From assembly GCA_902362925.1 (NCBI GenBank), contig CABIYL010000005.1: DNA of 64,000 bases; one strand, 5' to 3'. Positions 17,083 through 25,150 of this stretch are shown one piece after another; within the stretch, counting starts at the first letter, position 1; every line of letters starts with the position of its first letter. Under the pieces are notes generated by a model that had not been told where the DNA came from, did not search any database, and saw nothing but the letters and a program-made list of their open reading frames with translations. The stretch is from Pseudoflavonifractor sp902362925 (GTDB taxonomy: Bacteria > Bacillota > Clostridia > Oscillospirales > Oscillospiraceae). Both the position numbers and the translations under genes were made by a program.

Positions 17083-17540
17083 TTTGTATTTCCTTGGCTC
17101 CTTTGCTTTTGCGCTCCCACTCAGCATCCCAGCACCGCCTGCTCCCACAGCCTGACAACCCAGGATACGGGGCCGGTAGCGTTCTTCACTCAAATAGGTC
17201 ACCTCCTACAAATTTTACAATTTCATTCAGTCAATTTTATAAAATACAATTAGTTATTTTTTGCAAAAAAGCTGCGAAAAGAGAGAAGTTTCGGTTACAA
17301 TGACAGGTTATAACTGAGGATTAAAGACTGAGTTGTATAACTGTTCCAAGAGGTGCGGCGCCCCGCCGGTGCAGACTCCCTCATATGCCGGGAACTGGAT
17401 ACTTCAACTGAAAATTTTCGGTTGAAATATCCTGAAATTTGAAGTAAAATAAACAGAGTATCAGGAGATACCCCCCTTTAATATTGGAACGAACAGAACC
17501 CAAAAAACGATCTTAGGAAGAAAGATGGTGAATAATTGGC
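17083..17540. other. AT-rich intergenic region upstream of the surface-protein genes
   Basis: About 460 bases without a gene. A 24-nt palindrome (TTCAACTGAAAATTTTCGGTTGAA at 17403-17426, one mismatch pair) could be an operator for the genes that follow. The AT-rich stretch 17210-17280 is a plausible promoter area, but I cannot fix a -35/-10 pair. Confidence 0.4.
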
Positions 17541-18323
17541 TTGATTCATTCCGACAAAGCGGATAAAGGAAATGGCGTAAGAAAAAGACGCAGGTTCCCG
17601 GTTATCCTTGCCGGGATTGGGGTGATTGTTGTCATAGGAATCGTGTGGTTTGGGATGGCCCAGGGGAATAACCTGAAAGCTCTCTATCTGGCTGTGACCT
17701 CCAATGCCGAAAAGCTGGAGCAAAAGCAGGCGGAGCAGGACAAGAAACAGGAGGACCTCCTCCAGGAATACGGACTTGTAAAACCCGATATCAGCCAAAA
17801 CAATGGGACGGAGTCCTCCGAACAGGGCACCACCCAGCCGCCGGAAGAGAGCCTTCCAACGGATAGCCAGACACCTGTACAGATGCCCAGCCAGTCGCCT
17901 GCACAGTCACCCAGCCAGACACCTGCACAGACGCCCAGCCAGTCGCCCGGACAGGACGCGGAGCAGGACGCGGACCAGCTGCAGGCGGAGCTGCAGGGAT
18001 ACATCAACCAGCTCTATCAGGTACAGGCCAGATATCAGCAGCTCCTTGACGAGATGGTGGAGTCCACAAAAAAGGAATTTTGGAGCCTGCCCAAGGACCA
18101 GCAGGTGGCCAGCAATAAAATGAAGATTGTCCGCGCCAAAATGGACGACCTTATCGCCCAGGAAAAGGCCTGCGACGCCGAGGTGGAGGCAATCCTGTCC
18201 GACATTCAGGACGTCTTGAAAAGACAGGGGAAATCCACCGAGCTGGTCAATGAAATCCGTACTTATTATGAGGAGACAAAGGCAAACTGGAAAGCCGCCA
18301 AAATGACGGAACTGTACAGCTGA
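17541..18323 (+). CDS. Membrane-anchored surface protein with Pro/Ser/Gln-rich stalk
   Basis: The frame opens with a TTG at 17541 (260 residues); the ribosome binding site is weak, so the start is uncertain. The basic stretch RKRRR (about 15-19) precedes a membrane segment (FPVILAGIGVIVVIGIVWFG), leaving the rest outside the cell. Then come a short coiled coil (EKLEQKQAEQDKKQEDLLQE), a stalk of repeated PSQSPAQ/PSQTPAQ units (about 115-145), and a C-terminal helical domain of about 110 residues ending NWKAAKMTELYS. I do not recognise the C-terminal domain. It is 48 bases upstream of an SLH gene and may be co-transcribed with it. Confidence 0.65.
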   Translation: MIHSDKADKGNGVRKRRRFPVILAGIGVIVVIGIVWFGMAQGNNLKALYLAVTSNAEKLEQKQAEQDKKQEDLLQEYGLVKPDISQNNGTESSEQGTTQPPEESLPTDSQTPVQMPSQSPAQSPSQTPAQTPSQSPGQDAEQDADQLQAELQGYINQLYQVQARYQQLLDEMVESTKKEFWSLPKDQQVASNKMKIVRAKMDDLIAQEKACDAEVEAILSDIQDVLKRQGKSTELVNEIRTYYEETKANWKAAKMTELYS

Positions 18324-18371
18324 GTCTACCAACACTTATTTCAAAAAAGAAAATTATAGTAGTAAGGAGAA

Positions 18372-20360
18372 ATGAACGTGAAGAAACAAGCATTATCCGT
18401 GTGCCTGGCCGGTACCATGCTGCTCGGCACCCTCTCCGCGCCCGCTGTGGCGCTGAACGTGGACCAGCTCACCGACGTGAAAAAGTCCGACTGGTTCTAT
18501 TCCGCCGTCCAGTATGTGGCTGAGAACGACTACATGATCGGCGTGAGCGAGGACAAGTTCGCCCCCACCATGGAGATGACCCGCTCCATGTTCGTCACCG
18601 TGCTGGCCAGACTGGAAGGCGTGAAGGACGAGGGCGCAAAGAGCAACTTCAAGGACGTGCCCGACGGCACCTGGTACACCCAGGCTGTCAACTGGGCCGC
18701 TGAAAACGGCATTGTTCAGGGCAACGGCGAGGGCATGTTCCTGCCCGACGCCCTCATCACCCGGCAGGATATGTGCACCATGATGGCCCGCTACATCGCC
18801 TACCACGAGAAGAAGCACAACGTCACCCATGAGAAGAAGGGTGAGGAGAAGAACTTCGCCGACAAGGACCAGATCAGCAGCTACGCCCTGGAGGCCGTGA
18901 ACAGTTGCGTGGCCTGGGGCCTCGTCGAGGGCAACGAGCTGGGCTACTTCATGCCCCTCAACACCTCCACCCGCGCTGAGGCGGCCGCCATCATCTCCCG
19001 CCTGACCTGGAAGTCCAACGAGTCCGGCGGCAGCATCGGCGGCGGCGGTGGCGGCGGCGGCGACGTGACCAAGACCGCCAGCTACGGTATCAGCGTCAAG
19101 CTGGACGTGCCCAGCAGTCTGAGCACCACCGACCCCGAGCTGCTGGTCAATTACAGCAATGTGACCATCAAAAACAGCACCGTGTCCGGCGACAAGACCT
19201 TCGGTCAGGTCGGAAAGGACCTGGTGTCCGGCGAGAACGCCAACGTCCTGAGCAACGCCATCAATGAGGCGCTGAACAGGGTCAAGGGTAAGACCTTCAC
19301 CCAGACCGTTAACGGCCAGCAGATGACCGCCAGCGTCTCCAAGGACGGCGTGGTCTCCGCCTCCGTGGCCGTCAAGGTCACCGACGTGACCGCCAAGACC
19401 CGCGCCTCCCAGGCCGAGCTGGAGGAGCTCGTCACCAAGCTCCAGAGCGGCGGCAAGATGTCCTTCACCAAGGATGAGCTGCTGGCCATGGACGACCTGC
19501 TGACCAAGGTCGAAGAGCTCAAGAATATGTCCGACAAGGATATTCAGGACAAGATCGACCAGGTCGTGGCCGAGAAGCCCGAGCTGGAGCAGGTGGTCAG
19601 CGGCATGACCCCCGAGGCCGTCAGAGACGCTGCCGCCGACTACCAGACCCAGGTGGAGAATGTTTTCACCGACATCGGCGTTGACCGCAACAACATCGCC
19701 AGCCTGCCCGACGATTACACCAGCACCGAAATCTCCAAGGAGCCCGTGCTCATGAACGTGGCCATGGACCTGGGTGCCTACTATGACCAGGCTGTGGAGA
19801 AGTTTGAGGACGAGGCCAACAAGGACAAGGCCATCAGCCGCATGGAGTCCGAGCTGGGCCTGACCTTCACCGCCGACCAGAAGGCCAAGGCCGAGGCCGT
19901 GTATGACCTCAACAACCCCGCCAAGTATGTCACCAACAACAACGACGGCACCCTCACCCTCAAGACCAGCGCCGATTACCTCAAGCTGATCCAGGACAAC
20001 GTGTCCGCCACCACCGACTTCTACGCCAGCCTGGGCCAGGACGAGACCTTCTACAAGGGCCTGCTGGAGCGGCTGGAGAACAAGTATCAGGACGGCTACG
20101 GCGTGACCTACACCGGCTCCCTGGACGACATGGCCGCCCTGCTGGGCGACAAGGACGGCATCCTGGTGGACGGCACCACCTTCCGCGATGACATGACCTT
20201 CTCCGTCACCGTGGAGGTGAACCAGGACACCTACTCCGTATGGCGCGACCTCATTGCCGGCAAGTGGAGCCAGGCCTCCGCTCTGCCCGAGGTGATGCCC
20301 GACGCCCTCAAGGACCTGATGGGCACCTATACCCTGACCTTTACCCTCGACAAGCAGTAA
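18372..20360 (+). CDS. Secreted SLH-domain surface protein
   Basis: A 662-residue protein starting after TAAGGAGAA. A signal peptide (KKQALSVCLAGTMLLGTLSA) is followed by SLH repeats from about residue 30: DVKKSDWFYSAVQYVAEND, then FKDVPDGTWYTQAVNWAAEN with ALITRQDMCTMMARYI, then a third ending ARAEAAAIISRLTW-like. SLH domains hold proteins to pyruvylated wall polysaccharide. A poly-Gly hinge (near 220) leads to a 430-residue acidic helical region of unknown fold, rich in Asp/Lys and Val. Codon use is strongly GC-biased, as in highly expressed S-layer genes. Confidence 0.88.
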   Translation: MNVKKQALSVCLAGTMLLGTLSAPAVALNVDQLTDVKKSDWFYSAVQYVAENDYMIGVSEDKFAPTMEMTRSMFVTVLARLEGVKDEGAKSNFKDVPDGTWYTQAVNWAAENGIVQGNGEGMFLPDALITRQDMCTMMARYIAYHEKKHNVTHEKKGEEKNFADKDQISSYALEAVNSCVAWGLVEGNELGYFMPLNTSTRAEAAAIISRLTWKSNESGGSIGGGGGGGGDVTKTASYGISVKLDVPSSLSTTDPELLVNYSNVTIKNSTVSGDKTFGQVGKDLVSGENANVLSNAINEALNRVKGKTFTQTVNGQQMTASVSKDGVVSASVAVKVTDVTAKTRASQAELEELVTKLQSGGKMSFTKDELLAMDDLLTKVEELKNMSDKDIQDKIDQVVAEKPELEQVVSGMTPEAVRDAAADYQTQVENVFTDIGVDRNNIASLPDDYTSTEISKEPVLMNVAMDLGAYYDQAVEKFEDEANKDKAISRMESELGLTFTADQKAKAEAVYDLNNPAKYVTNNNDGTLTLKTSADYLKLIQDNVSATTDFYASLGQDETFYKGLLERLENKYQDGYGVTYTGSLDDMAALLGDKDGILVDGTTFRDDMTFSVTVEVNQDTYSVWRDLIAGKWSQASALPEVMPDALKDLMGTYTLTFTLDKQ

Positions 20361-20384
20361 ACCAGACATTCATACAGCAAAGAT

Positions 20385-20420
20385 GGGGCGCAGGATGTGC
20401 ACTGGCATATCCTGCGCCCC
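20385..20420 (+). promoter_or_regulatory. Hairpin in the leader between the two SLH genes
   Basis: GGGGCGCAGGAT (20385-20396) pairs perfectly with ATCCTGCGCCCC (20409-20420). It is not followed by a T-run but by CCTTAGAAAGGA, the ribosome binding region of the next gene. It may stabilise or separate the two transcripts, or act as a weak attenuator. Confidence 0.5.
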
Positions 20421-20440
20421 CCTTAGAAAGGAAATTTTTT

Positions 20441-21541
20441 ATGAAGCGACTTTCCTGTGGCCTGCTGGCCGCCGTTATGACCACAAGCCTGCTGGCCGCC
20501 CCCGCTGCCGCCGCCGAGTTCTCCGACATCCAGGGCCACTGGGCCCAGTCCGCCATCCAGCAGGTCACCGACTGGGAACTCTTCGCCGGAAACGATAAAG
20601 GCCAGTTTATGCCCGACGAGACCATGACCCGCGGCATGTTCGTCACCGTCATGGAGCGCACCGCAAAGATGCTGGGCGTCTATCAGGCGCCCCAGCAGTC
20701 CGCCTCCTTCTCCGACGTCCAGGCCAACGATTACTTCGCCTCCGGCGCCGCCTGGGCTCAGGCCAACGGCCTGGTCAAGGGCGTGGGTGACAACCGCTTT
20801 GCACCCAACAACCCCATCAGCCGCGAAGAGATGTGCGTGCTCATGGACCGCTTCCTCCGTACCTTTACCGACTATGATCTGGACGCTTACCTCGCCGTAG
20901 AGAACACCTTCCTGGACAAGGAGGAAATCGGGGACTACGCCAAGCAGAGCGTGGACCTGTGCGTGGCCCTGGGCATCGTCCAGGGCATCAGCGTGGAGGG
21001 CGGCATGGCCTTCCAGCCCAAGCAGCCTGCTACCCGCGCCGCTGTGGCCGTCATCCTGGGCCGCCTGGTGCCCGTGTTCAAGGAGCTGCCCCCTGTCCCT
21101 GAGCAGCCCGGCGGCGGCACCGAGGGCGGCGAGACCGGCGGACAGCCCGGCGGCGGCACCGGCGGTGAGACCAACCCCGACGACAGCCACACCGAGGAGG
21201 AGAAGGCCGAGGAGGCCAAGGTGGCCGAATATCTCCAGATTATGCTGGACAACTACAACAACTCCTCCTACCTGCCCACCACCGACCAGCAGGTCCAGGA
21301 CTGCATGGCCATCCTTATGGGCGCTATCAGCGACGCCCTGGTCCAGCGCCAGAACGGCCAGTTCCTGGACCGGGCCTATATCCAGACCCAGTATGCCGCT
21401 CAGATCCAGCAGCTCAAGACCGAGTATGACAAGCTGACCGAGGACCAGCTCAACCAGATTAATAATGTCATCGTTCGCCTGGGCGACTCCGAGCAGATCT
21501 ACTTCGTCATGGACTACTTTGGCGTGTCCATGGGCAACTGA
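20441..21541 (+). CDS. Secreted SLH-domain protein
   Basis: The start is the ATG at 20441 (366 residues) after AGAAAGGAA. The signal peptide (MKRLSCGLLAAVMTTSLLAA, cleavage near AAAAE) is followed by three SLH repeats: FSDIQGHWAQSAIQQV, FSDVQANDYFASGAAWAQAN and FLDKEEIGDYAKQSVDLC. A Gly/Pro/Thr-rich linker (about 220-250) leads to a C-terminal helical domain of about 110 residues (QIMLDNYNNSSYLPTTDQQV, ending YFVMDYFGVSMGN). The C-terminal domain is not recognised. It forms a pair with the preceding SLH gene. Confidence 0.88.
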   Translation: MKRLSCGLLAAVMTTSLLAAPAAAAEFSDIQGHWAQSAIQQVTDWELFAGNDKGQFMPDETMTRGMFVTVMERTAKMLGVYQAPQQSASFSDVQANDYFASGAAWAQANGLVKGVGDNRFAPNNPISREEMCVLMDRFLRTFTDYDLDAYLAVENTFLDKEEIGDYAKQSVDLCVALGIVQGISVEGGMAFQPKQPATRAAVAVILGRLVPVFKELPPVPEQPGGGTEGGETGGQPGGGTGGETNPDDSHTEEEKAEEAKVAEYLQIMLDNYNNSSYLPTTDQQVQDCMAILMGAISDALVQRQNGQFLDRAYIQTQYAAQIQQLKTEYDKLTEDQLNQINNVIVRLGDSEQIYFVMDYFGVSMGN

Positions 21542-21562
21542 GAAATTGTTTTACTGAAGTAT

Positions 21563-21612
21563 ACCCTATTGATACAGTACAAATCTGTATCAATAGGGTT
21601 GCTTTTTGCTGT
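21563..21612 (+). terminator. Terminator after the SLH genes
   Basis: A perfect 15-bp stem (21563-21577 with 21585-21599) with a 7-nt loop, followed by TGCTTTTTGCTGTTTT. Confidence 0.85.
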
Positions 21613-21666
21613 TTTAAGATATATTGCAATCAAAATAGGCCAAAATGAGAAAACGGAGGCCGGAAC

Positions 21667-21883
21667 TTGAAGCGTGGATACGTCCGGGTGAGCACCCCGG
21701 AGCAGAACACCCTGCGACAGCGGTGCTCATGGAGCGGCTGGGGGTGAAGCGAGTCCACATGGACCCCATGAGCGGCAAAGACACCGCACGCCCCCAGCTG
21801 CAAAAAATGCTGGAGTTTGTCCGCAAGGGGGACATGGTGTGGAGGAGTCTGTCAGCCGCTTTGCAGAAATAAACGGGACCTGC
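21667..21883 (+). pseudogene. Serine recombinase (resolvase) N-terminal relic
   Basis: One frame reads LKRGYVRVSTPEQNTLRQR, the N-terminus of resolvases with the catalytic Ser in RVST. The next frame continues LMERLGVKRVHMDPMSGKDTARPQLQKMLEFVRKGDMV, and a third gives VEESVSRFAEI. All are consecutive parts of a resolvase catalytic domain, broken by two frameshifts and cut off before the DNA-binding domain. It lies precisely at the junction between the surface genes and the portal gene. Confidence 0.75.
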
Positions 21884-21903
21884 CAAGAGGCAGGTCCTTT
21901 TTT
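21876..21903 (+). terminator. Intrinsic terminator
   Basis: GGACCTGCC and GGCAGGTCC (21876-21884 and 21889-21897) enclose an AAGA loop and are followed by TTTTTT. Confidence 0.85.
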
Positions 21904-21994
21904 CACGCGAAAATAGGAACGCCATGGAGGAACCGGGACACAAGTATGAGACAGGATTTCCGGCTACACTGAAAACAGTAAGGAAAAAGGAGGG

Positions 21995-23260
21995 ATGTCA
22001 TTGCATCAGGACATCATCTGTTCCACACCCATCTCAGAGGAAGGGCTCGCCCACGCCTGCGGCCTCTTTTTCCGGCAGATCCGTTCCCACAGAGAGCGCC
22101 TCATGGACTACTACCTGGGCCGCCAGAGCGTGCCCAAGGGGGAGGCCGTCCGGGGACGGCCCGATAACCGCCTCCGCGTCCCCTTCCCCCGGTACATCAC
22201 CCAGGTGCAGACCGGCTATTTCCTGGGCCAGCCCCCCACCCTGGCCTTCGACCGCAGCGAGGAGGGGGCCGTATTCTCCGCCCTGCCCGACGCACCCCAC
22301 TTCCCCTGTCTGCTTTACGAGGCCGCCCGGGACGCCAGCGTGTGCGGTATGGGCGCCCTGCTGGCCTGGCTGGACAAGTCAGGGCCCAGAGTGTGCCGCT
22401 GTGACCCCATGTCCGTCTTTTTCCTCCGCTCCGGCGCAGCCGGAAGCCCCATCCAGGCCGGAGTACGACTGTTCCAGGAGGAGGGGAGCGTGGTCCGGGG
22501 CGTGCTCTATGAGCCGGAGCGCCTGCGTACCTTTGCCCTGGAGCACGGCGGGGTCCGCTTCGAGACGGAGGAGGAAAACCTCCTCCACGCCATGCCCCTA
22601 ATCCCCTTCTACAACAACAGTGAGGGCAGTGGTGATTTCGAGGCCGTCACCGGTCTGGTGGACGCCTATAACCTGCTCCTCTCCGGCGCCCTGGACGACA
22701 TGCAGTCCGTGGCCAACGCCTTCCTTGCCCTCTACGGCATGCAGGGCACCACCCAGGAGGATATCGACCAGGCAAACCGTTCCCGCATCCTATCCCTGTC
22801 CGAGGGGGGCAGGGCGGAGTTCGTGGTGAAAAACCTCAACCACGAGGCCCTGGGCCAGCTGGAGGGGAATCTCCGGCGCTCCATTTTGCAGCTGTCCATG
22901 ACACCCGACCTGTCCGACCAGAATTTTGCCGGCAACGCCTCCGGCGTGGCGCTGCAATACAAGCTCTGGGGCATCGAGCAGGTGCGCTCGGCCAAGGAAC
23001 AGGCCTTCACCGACGGCATCCTGGCCCTACTGGAGGCCCTGGCCGGGGGACTGGCCACCCTGGGCAGGCCCGTGACCTTCCGGGCCAAGCCCGCCTTTTA
23101 CAAAAACCTGCCCCAGGATGCCGCCGCACTGTCCGAGACCCTACTGACCCTCTCCCCAATTCTCTCCCGGCGCACCATCCTGGAGCGGCTGCCCTACGTG
23201 GATGACCCGGAGGAGGAGGAGCGGCGCAAGGAGAGGGAAGAGATGAATTTGGAGGAGTGA
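21995..23260 (+). CDS. Phage portal protein (SPP1 gp6-like)
   Basis: Up to 421 residues. The ATG at 21995 is only one base from AGGAGG, so a TTG at 22001 is an equally good start. The protein opens with a helical region (RERLMDYYLGRQ), then RVPFPRYITQVQTGYFLGQPP. The middle contains AMPLIPFYNN and the later stem/wing region TPDLSDQNFAGNASGVALQYKL. This is the conserved layout of SPP1-type portals, which form the dodecameric DNA entry ring. The gene is 12 kb away from the capsid gene and lies downstream of the tail genes, which is abnormal. Confidence 0.88.
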   Translation: MSLHQDIICSTPISEEGLAHACGLFFRQIRSHRERLMDYYLGRQSVPKGEAVRGRPDNRLRVPFPRYITQVQTGYFLGQPPTLAFDRSEEGAVFSALPDAPHFPCLLYEAARDASVCGMGALLAWLDKSGPRVCRCDPMSVFFLRSGAAGSPIQAGVRLFQEEGSVVRGVLYEPERLRTFALEHGGVRFETEEENLLHAMPLIPFYNNSEGSGDFEAVTGLVDAYNLLLSGALDDMQSVANAFLALYGMQGTTQEDIDQANRSRILSLSEGGRAEFVVKNLNHEALGQLEGNLRRSILQLSMTPDLSDQNFAGNASGVALQYKLWGIEQVRSAKEQAFTDGILALLEALAGGLATLGRPVTFRAKPAFYKNLPQDAAALSETLLTLSPILSRRTILERLPYVDDPEEEERRKEREEMNLEE

Positions 23261-23264
23261 CACC

Positions 23265-23558
23265 ATGACCCAGGAAGAACTGCAAGAGCTGGAGACTCTG
23301 CGGGAGGAAAAGCGGACCCGCCTCCAGCGGGAACGGGCCGAGGCTGCCCTGAAGGAGTCCGGCGTTCCCGCCGACTTCGCCCCCCTGCTGGCCGGAACTG
23401 ACGACGAGGACACCGATCAGCGGACCGGCGCCTTCTGCGCCGCCTATCAGAAGGCCATCACCCAGGGCGTGCGGGAGCGGCTGCCCGAGCAGCCCCCCAG
23501 GATGACAACCCCAGTCGCCCAACCCAGACCCCGCCGCGGTGTGCAGCGGCTGCGGTAA
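23265..23558 (+). CDS. Small scaffold-like protein
   Basis: A 97-residue, highly charged protein. The N-terminal coiled coil (ELQELETLREEKRTRLQRERAE) is followed by ALKESGVPADFAPLLAG and a short basic C-terminus. DUF4355-like phage scaffolds encoded after the portal share the 'AxxxLxxxGLPxxFAxLL' motif, though they are usually about twice as long and precede the capsid gene. The role is inferred from sequence style and position. Confidence 0.6.
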   Translation: MTQEELQELETLREEKRTRLQRERAEAALKESGVPADFAPLLAGTDDEDTDQRTGAFCAAYQKAITQGVRERLPEQPPRMTTPVAQPRPRRGVQRLR

Positions 23559-23573
23559 AAAGGAGGATACGCC

Positions 23574-24746
23574 ATGAAATTGACGGGATATTACACCGAC
23601 GCGGGCGAAAAAATCGCCGCCGGACTGCTGGCTGGCGCCACGTTGTCCGTCACCCGCATCACCGCAGGCTCCGGCTCCACCGCCCTCTCCGCCGCCGCCC
23701 TGGACCAGGAGCAGCAAAATCTGGGGCCCTGTGAGCCCGAGGTGTCCGGCACCACCGCCGTAATGCGCTGCACCCTCTCCTCCGACCAGGCCAAGACACC
23801 CTATTTCCTCCGGGAATTGGGCGTCTATGCCCTGGACGACACGGAGAAAGAGGTGCTATACCTTATCTTCCGGCTGGATGAGGAGGTGTCCATCAACCCC
23901 GCCTTCCGGCTGGTGCTTCGGTTCAACCTGGAGCAGACCCTCTCCGACGGCGCCGGGGTGAAGGTGACCGCGCCCCTCACGGGCCTGGCCACCCAGGAGG
24001 ACCTCAAGACCAAGGCCGACCTGGTGGACGGGCAGATCCCTTACGGACAGACCAACCACCTGGCCATCGTGGGCAGAAAAACCATCTATGTGGATGCCGC
24101 ATCGGGGGATGATTCCAACCCGGGCACACAGGACATGCCCTTCCGCACCATCCAGGCCGCCGTGGACTCCCTACCCAGGAATTTGGGCGTGGCCCAGGCT
24201 ACTATCCTTGTGGCAGACGGCACCTATCCGGAGCATGTGCTGATCAACGGATTCACAGGAGGCGCCGCCTATCAGCCCTTTATCCTGAAAAGCGCCTCCG
24301 GCTCCACGGAGGCAGTAAGTATCGGCTCCATCTCCATTGCCAACTGTGCCGCCACCATCAGACTGGAATACCTCTCGGTCACAGGGGATCTGGGCGGAAC
24401 CACAGCTACAATCGGCCTTTCCGGGGCATGCGCGGATTTGTACTATGTAACAGTCAATCAGTCCGGCAGCAAGACCATCGGCATCTCGGTGGGAGCAAAC
24501 GGACATGCACAGGCTTTCATTTACCGCTGCACCGTGGATGGCTATTCCGAAGCCGGGATCAGCGTGCTCCGGGCGTCGGTTGCCAATATTACCGGCTCCA
24601 CCCTGAAAAACAACGCGGTGGGGGTCAAAGTGTCCTCCAGCACGGGCTACGCCGGGATCGCGATGGTGAGCAGCATGACCTATGAGGCCAATACGTCTAA
24701 TTCCCAGGCAGGGTATGGAGGACAGATTTTTGGAGGTGCGGCATGA
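23574..24746 (+). CDS. Tail fibre protein with beta-helix receptor-binding region
   Basis: A 390-residue protein starting after AAAAAGGAGG. Residues 1-150 are a phage tail-collar fibre domain (YYTDAGEKIAAGLLAGATL, TPYFLRELGVYA). From about 165 (IYVDAASGDDSNPGTQDMPF) it becomes a right-handed parallel beta-helix (pectate-lyase-like DUF1565 start, then repeated short strands with I/G/N turns) to the end. This would be the host-recognition part of the particle. Confidence 0.82.
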   Translation: MKLTGYYTDAGEKIAAGLLAGATLSVTRITAGSGSTALSAAALDQEQQNLGPCEPEVSGTTAVMRCTLSSDQAKTPYFLRELGVYALDDTEKEVLYLIFRLDEEVSINPAFRLVLRFNLEQTLSDGAGVKVTAPLTGLATQEDLKTKADLVDGQIPYGQTNHLAIVGRKTIYVDAASGDDSNPGTQDMPFRTIQAAVDSLPRNLGVAQATILVADGTYPEHVLINGFTGGAAYQPFILKSASGSTEAVSIGSISIANCAATIRLEYLSVTGDLGGTTATIGLSGACADLYYVTVNQSGSKTIGISVGANGHAQAFIYRCTVDGYSEAGISVLRASVANITGSTLKNNAVGVKVSSSTGYAGIAMVSSMTYEANTSNSQAGYGGQIFGGAA

Positions 24747-24973
24747 CCGTTATTTTTGCAAAAGAACAGTTTGTCTGCTCCAAGGCCGTCCGGGACGGCG
24801 ACAGTGCGACCCTCTTTCTGGAGGGGGGCGGCACCGTGGTGTTCTCCGGCGTCCAGGACTGGGATGCCTTCACCCTGGAGGACGGCGCATGGACCGCCCC
24901 CGAGGTCCAGCCCGTTGAGCAGCTGCGGGCCGACGTGGACTTTCTCGCCGTCATGACGGGGGTGATGCTGTAA
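24743..24973 (+). CDS. Small fibre-associated protein
   Basis: Seventy-six residues overlapping the fibre stop and the next start by four and three bases. Mostly strands (VIFAKEQFVCSKAVRDGDSA) with a C-terminal helix (VEQLRADVDFLAVMTGVML), as seen in the small proteins between fibre and XkdX in Firmicute phages. Function unknown. Confidence 0.5.
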   Translation: MTVIFAKEQFVCSKAVRDGDSATLFLEGGGTVVFSGVQDWDAFTLEDGAWTAPEVQPVEQLRADVDFLAVMTGVML

Positions 24974-25104
24974 TGGACGTGTACGAGCTGGCAAGGAAGT
25001 ATTATCCCAGACTGTGGGACAGGGAGCGCCTTGAGGCCCTGGCGGCCGCCGGGAAGCTCTCCCGGGAGCAGCTGGAGCAGCTCCTGGAGGAGAATAAGAC
25101 CTAA
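24973..25104 (+). CDS. XkdX-like small protein
   Basis: Forty-three residues, beginning MDVYELARKYYPRLWDRERL and ending KLSREQLEQLLEENKT. XkdX-family proteins have this length and the 'YxxxxWxxxxLxxxVxxGKIxxEQxxxI' plan and lie right after fibre genes. Its ATG overlaps the previous stop. It marks the end of the phage-derived operon. Confidence 0.7.
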   Translation: MDVYELARKYYPRLWDRERLEALAAAGKLSREQLEQLLEENKT

Positions 25105-25110
25105 ACAAAG

Positions 25111-25146
25111 CCGGGTCTGCCGCAATATGCGGCAGACCCGGTTTTT
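25111..25146. terminator. Strong terminator shared by the phage operon and the polysaccharide operon
   Basis: A perfect 14-bp GC-rich stem (25111-25124 with 25128-25141), a 3-nt loop and GTTTTTC on the plus side. It lies seven bases after the XkdX-like stop and ends just before the stop of the convergent wecB gene. Confidence 0.85.
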
Positions 25147-25150
25147 CTGC

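Noticed and set aside
18393..20369. A 658-codon open frame on the strand opposite the large SLH gene
   Set aside because: It is antisense to a gene with a signal peptide and SLH repeats, is extremely rich in Gly/Val/Leu/His and has no family features; it follows from the GC-rich codon use of the real gene.
23574..24746. Diversity-generating retroelement acting on the tail fibre
   Set aside because: No reverse transcriptase or template repeat is present in the window.
6560..25104. Extracellular contractile injection system or type VI secretion system
   Set aside because: Terminase, capsid, portal and connector genes are present, and no AAA ATPase of the eCIS or ClpV type is linked; the MoxR gene at 57.6 kb pairs with a VWA protein and is far away.
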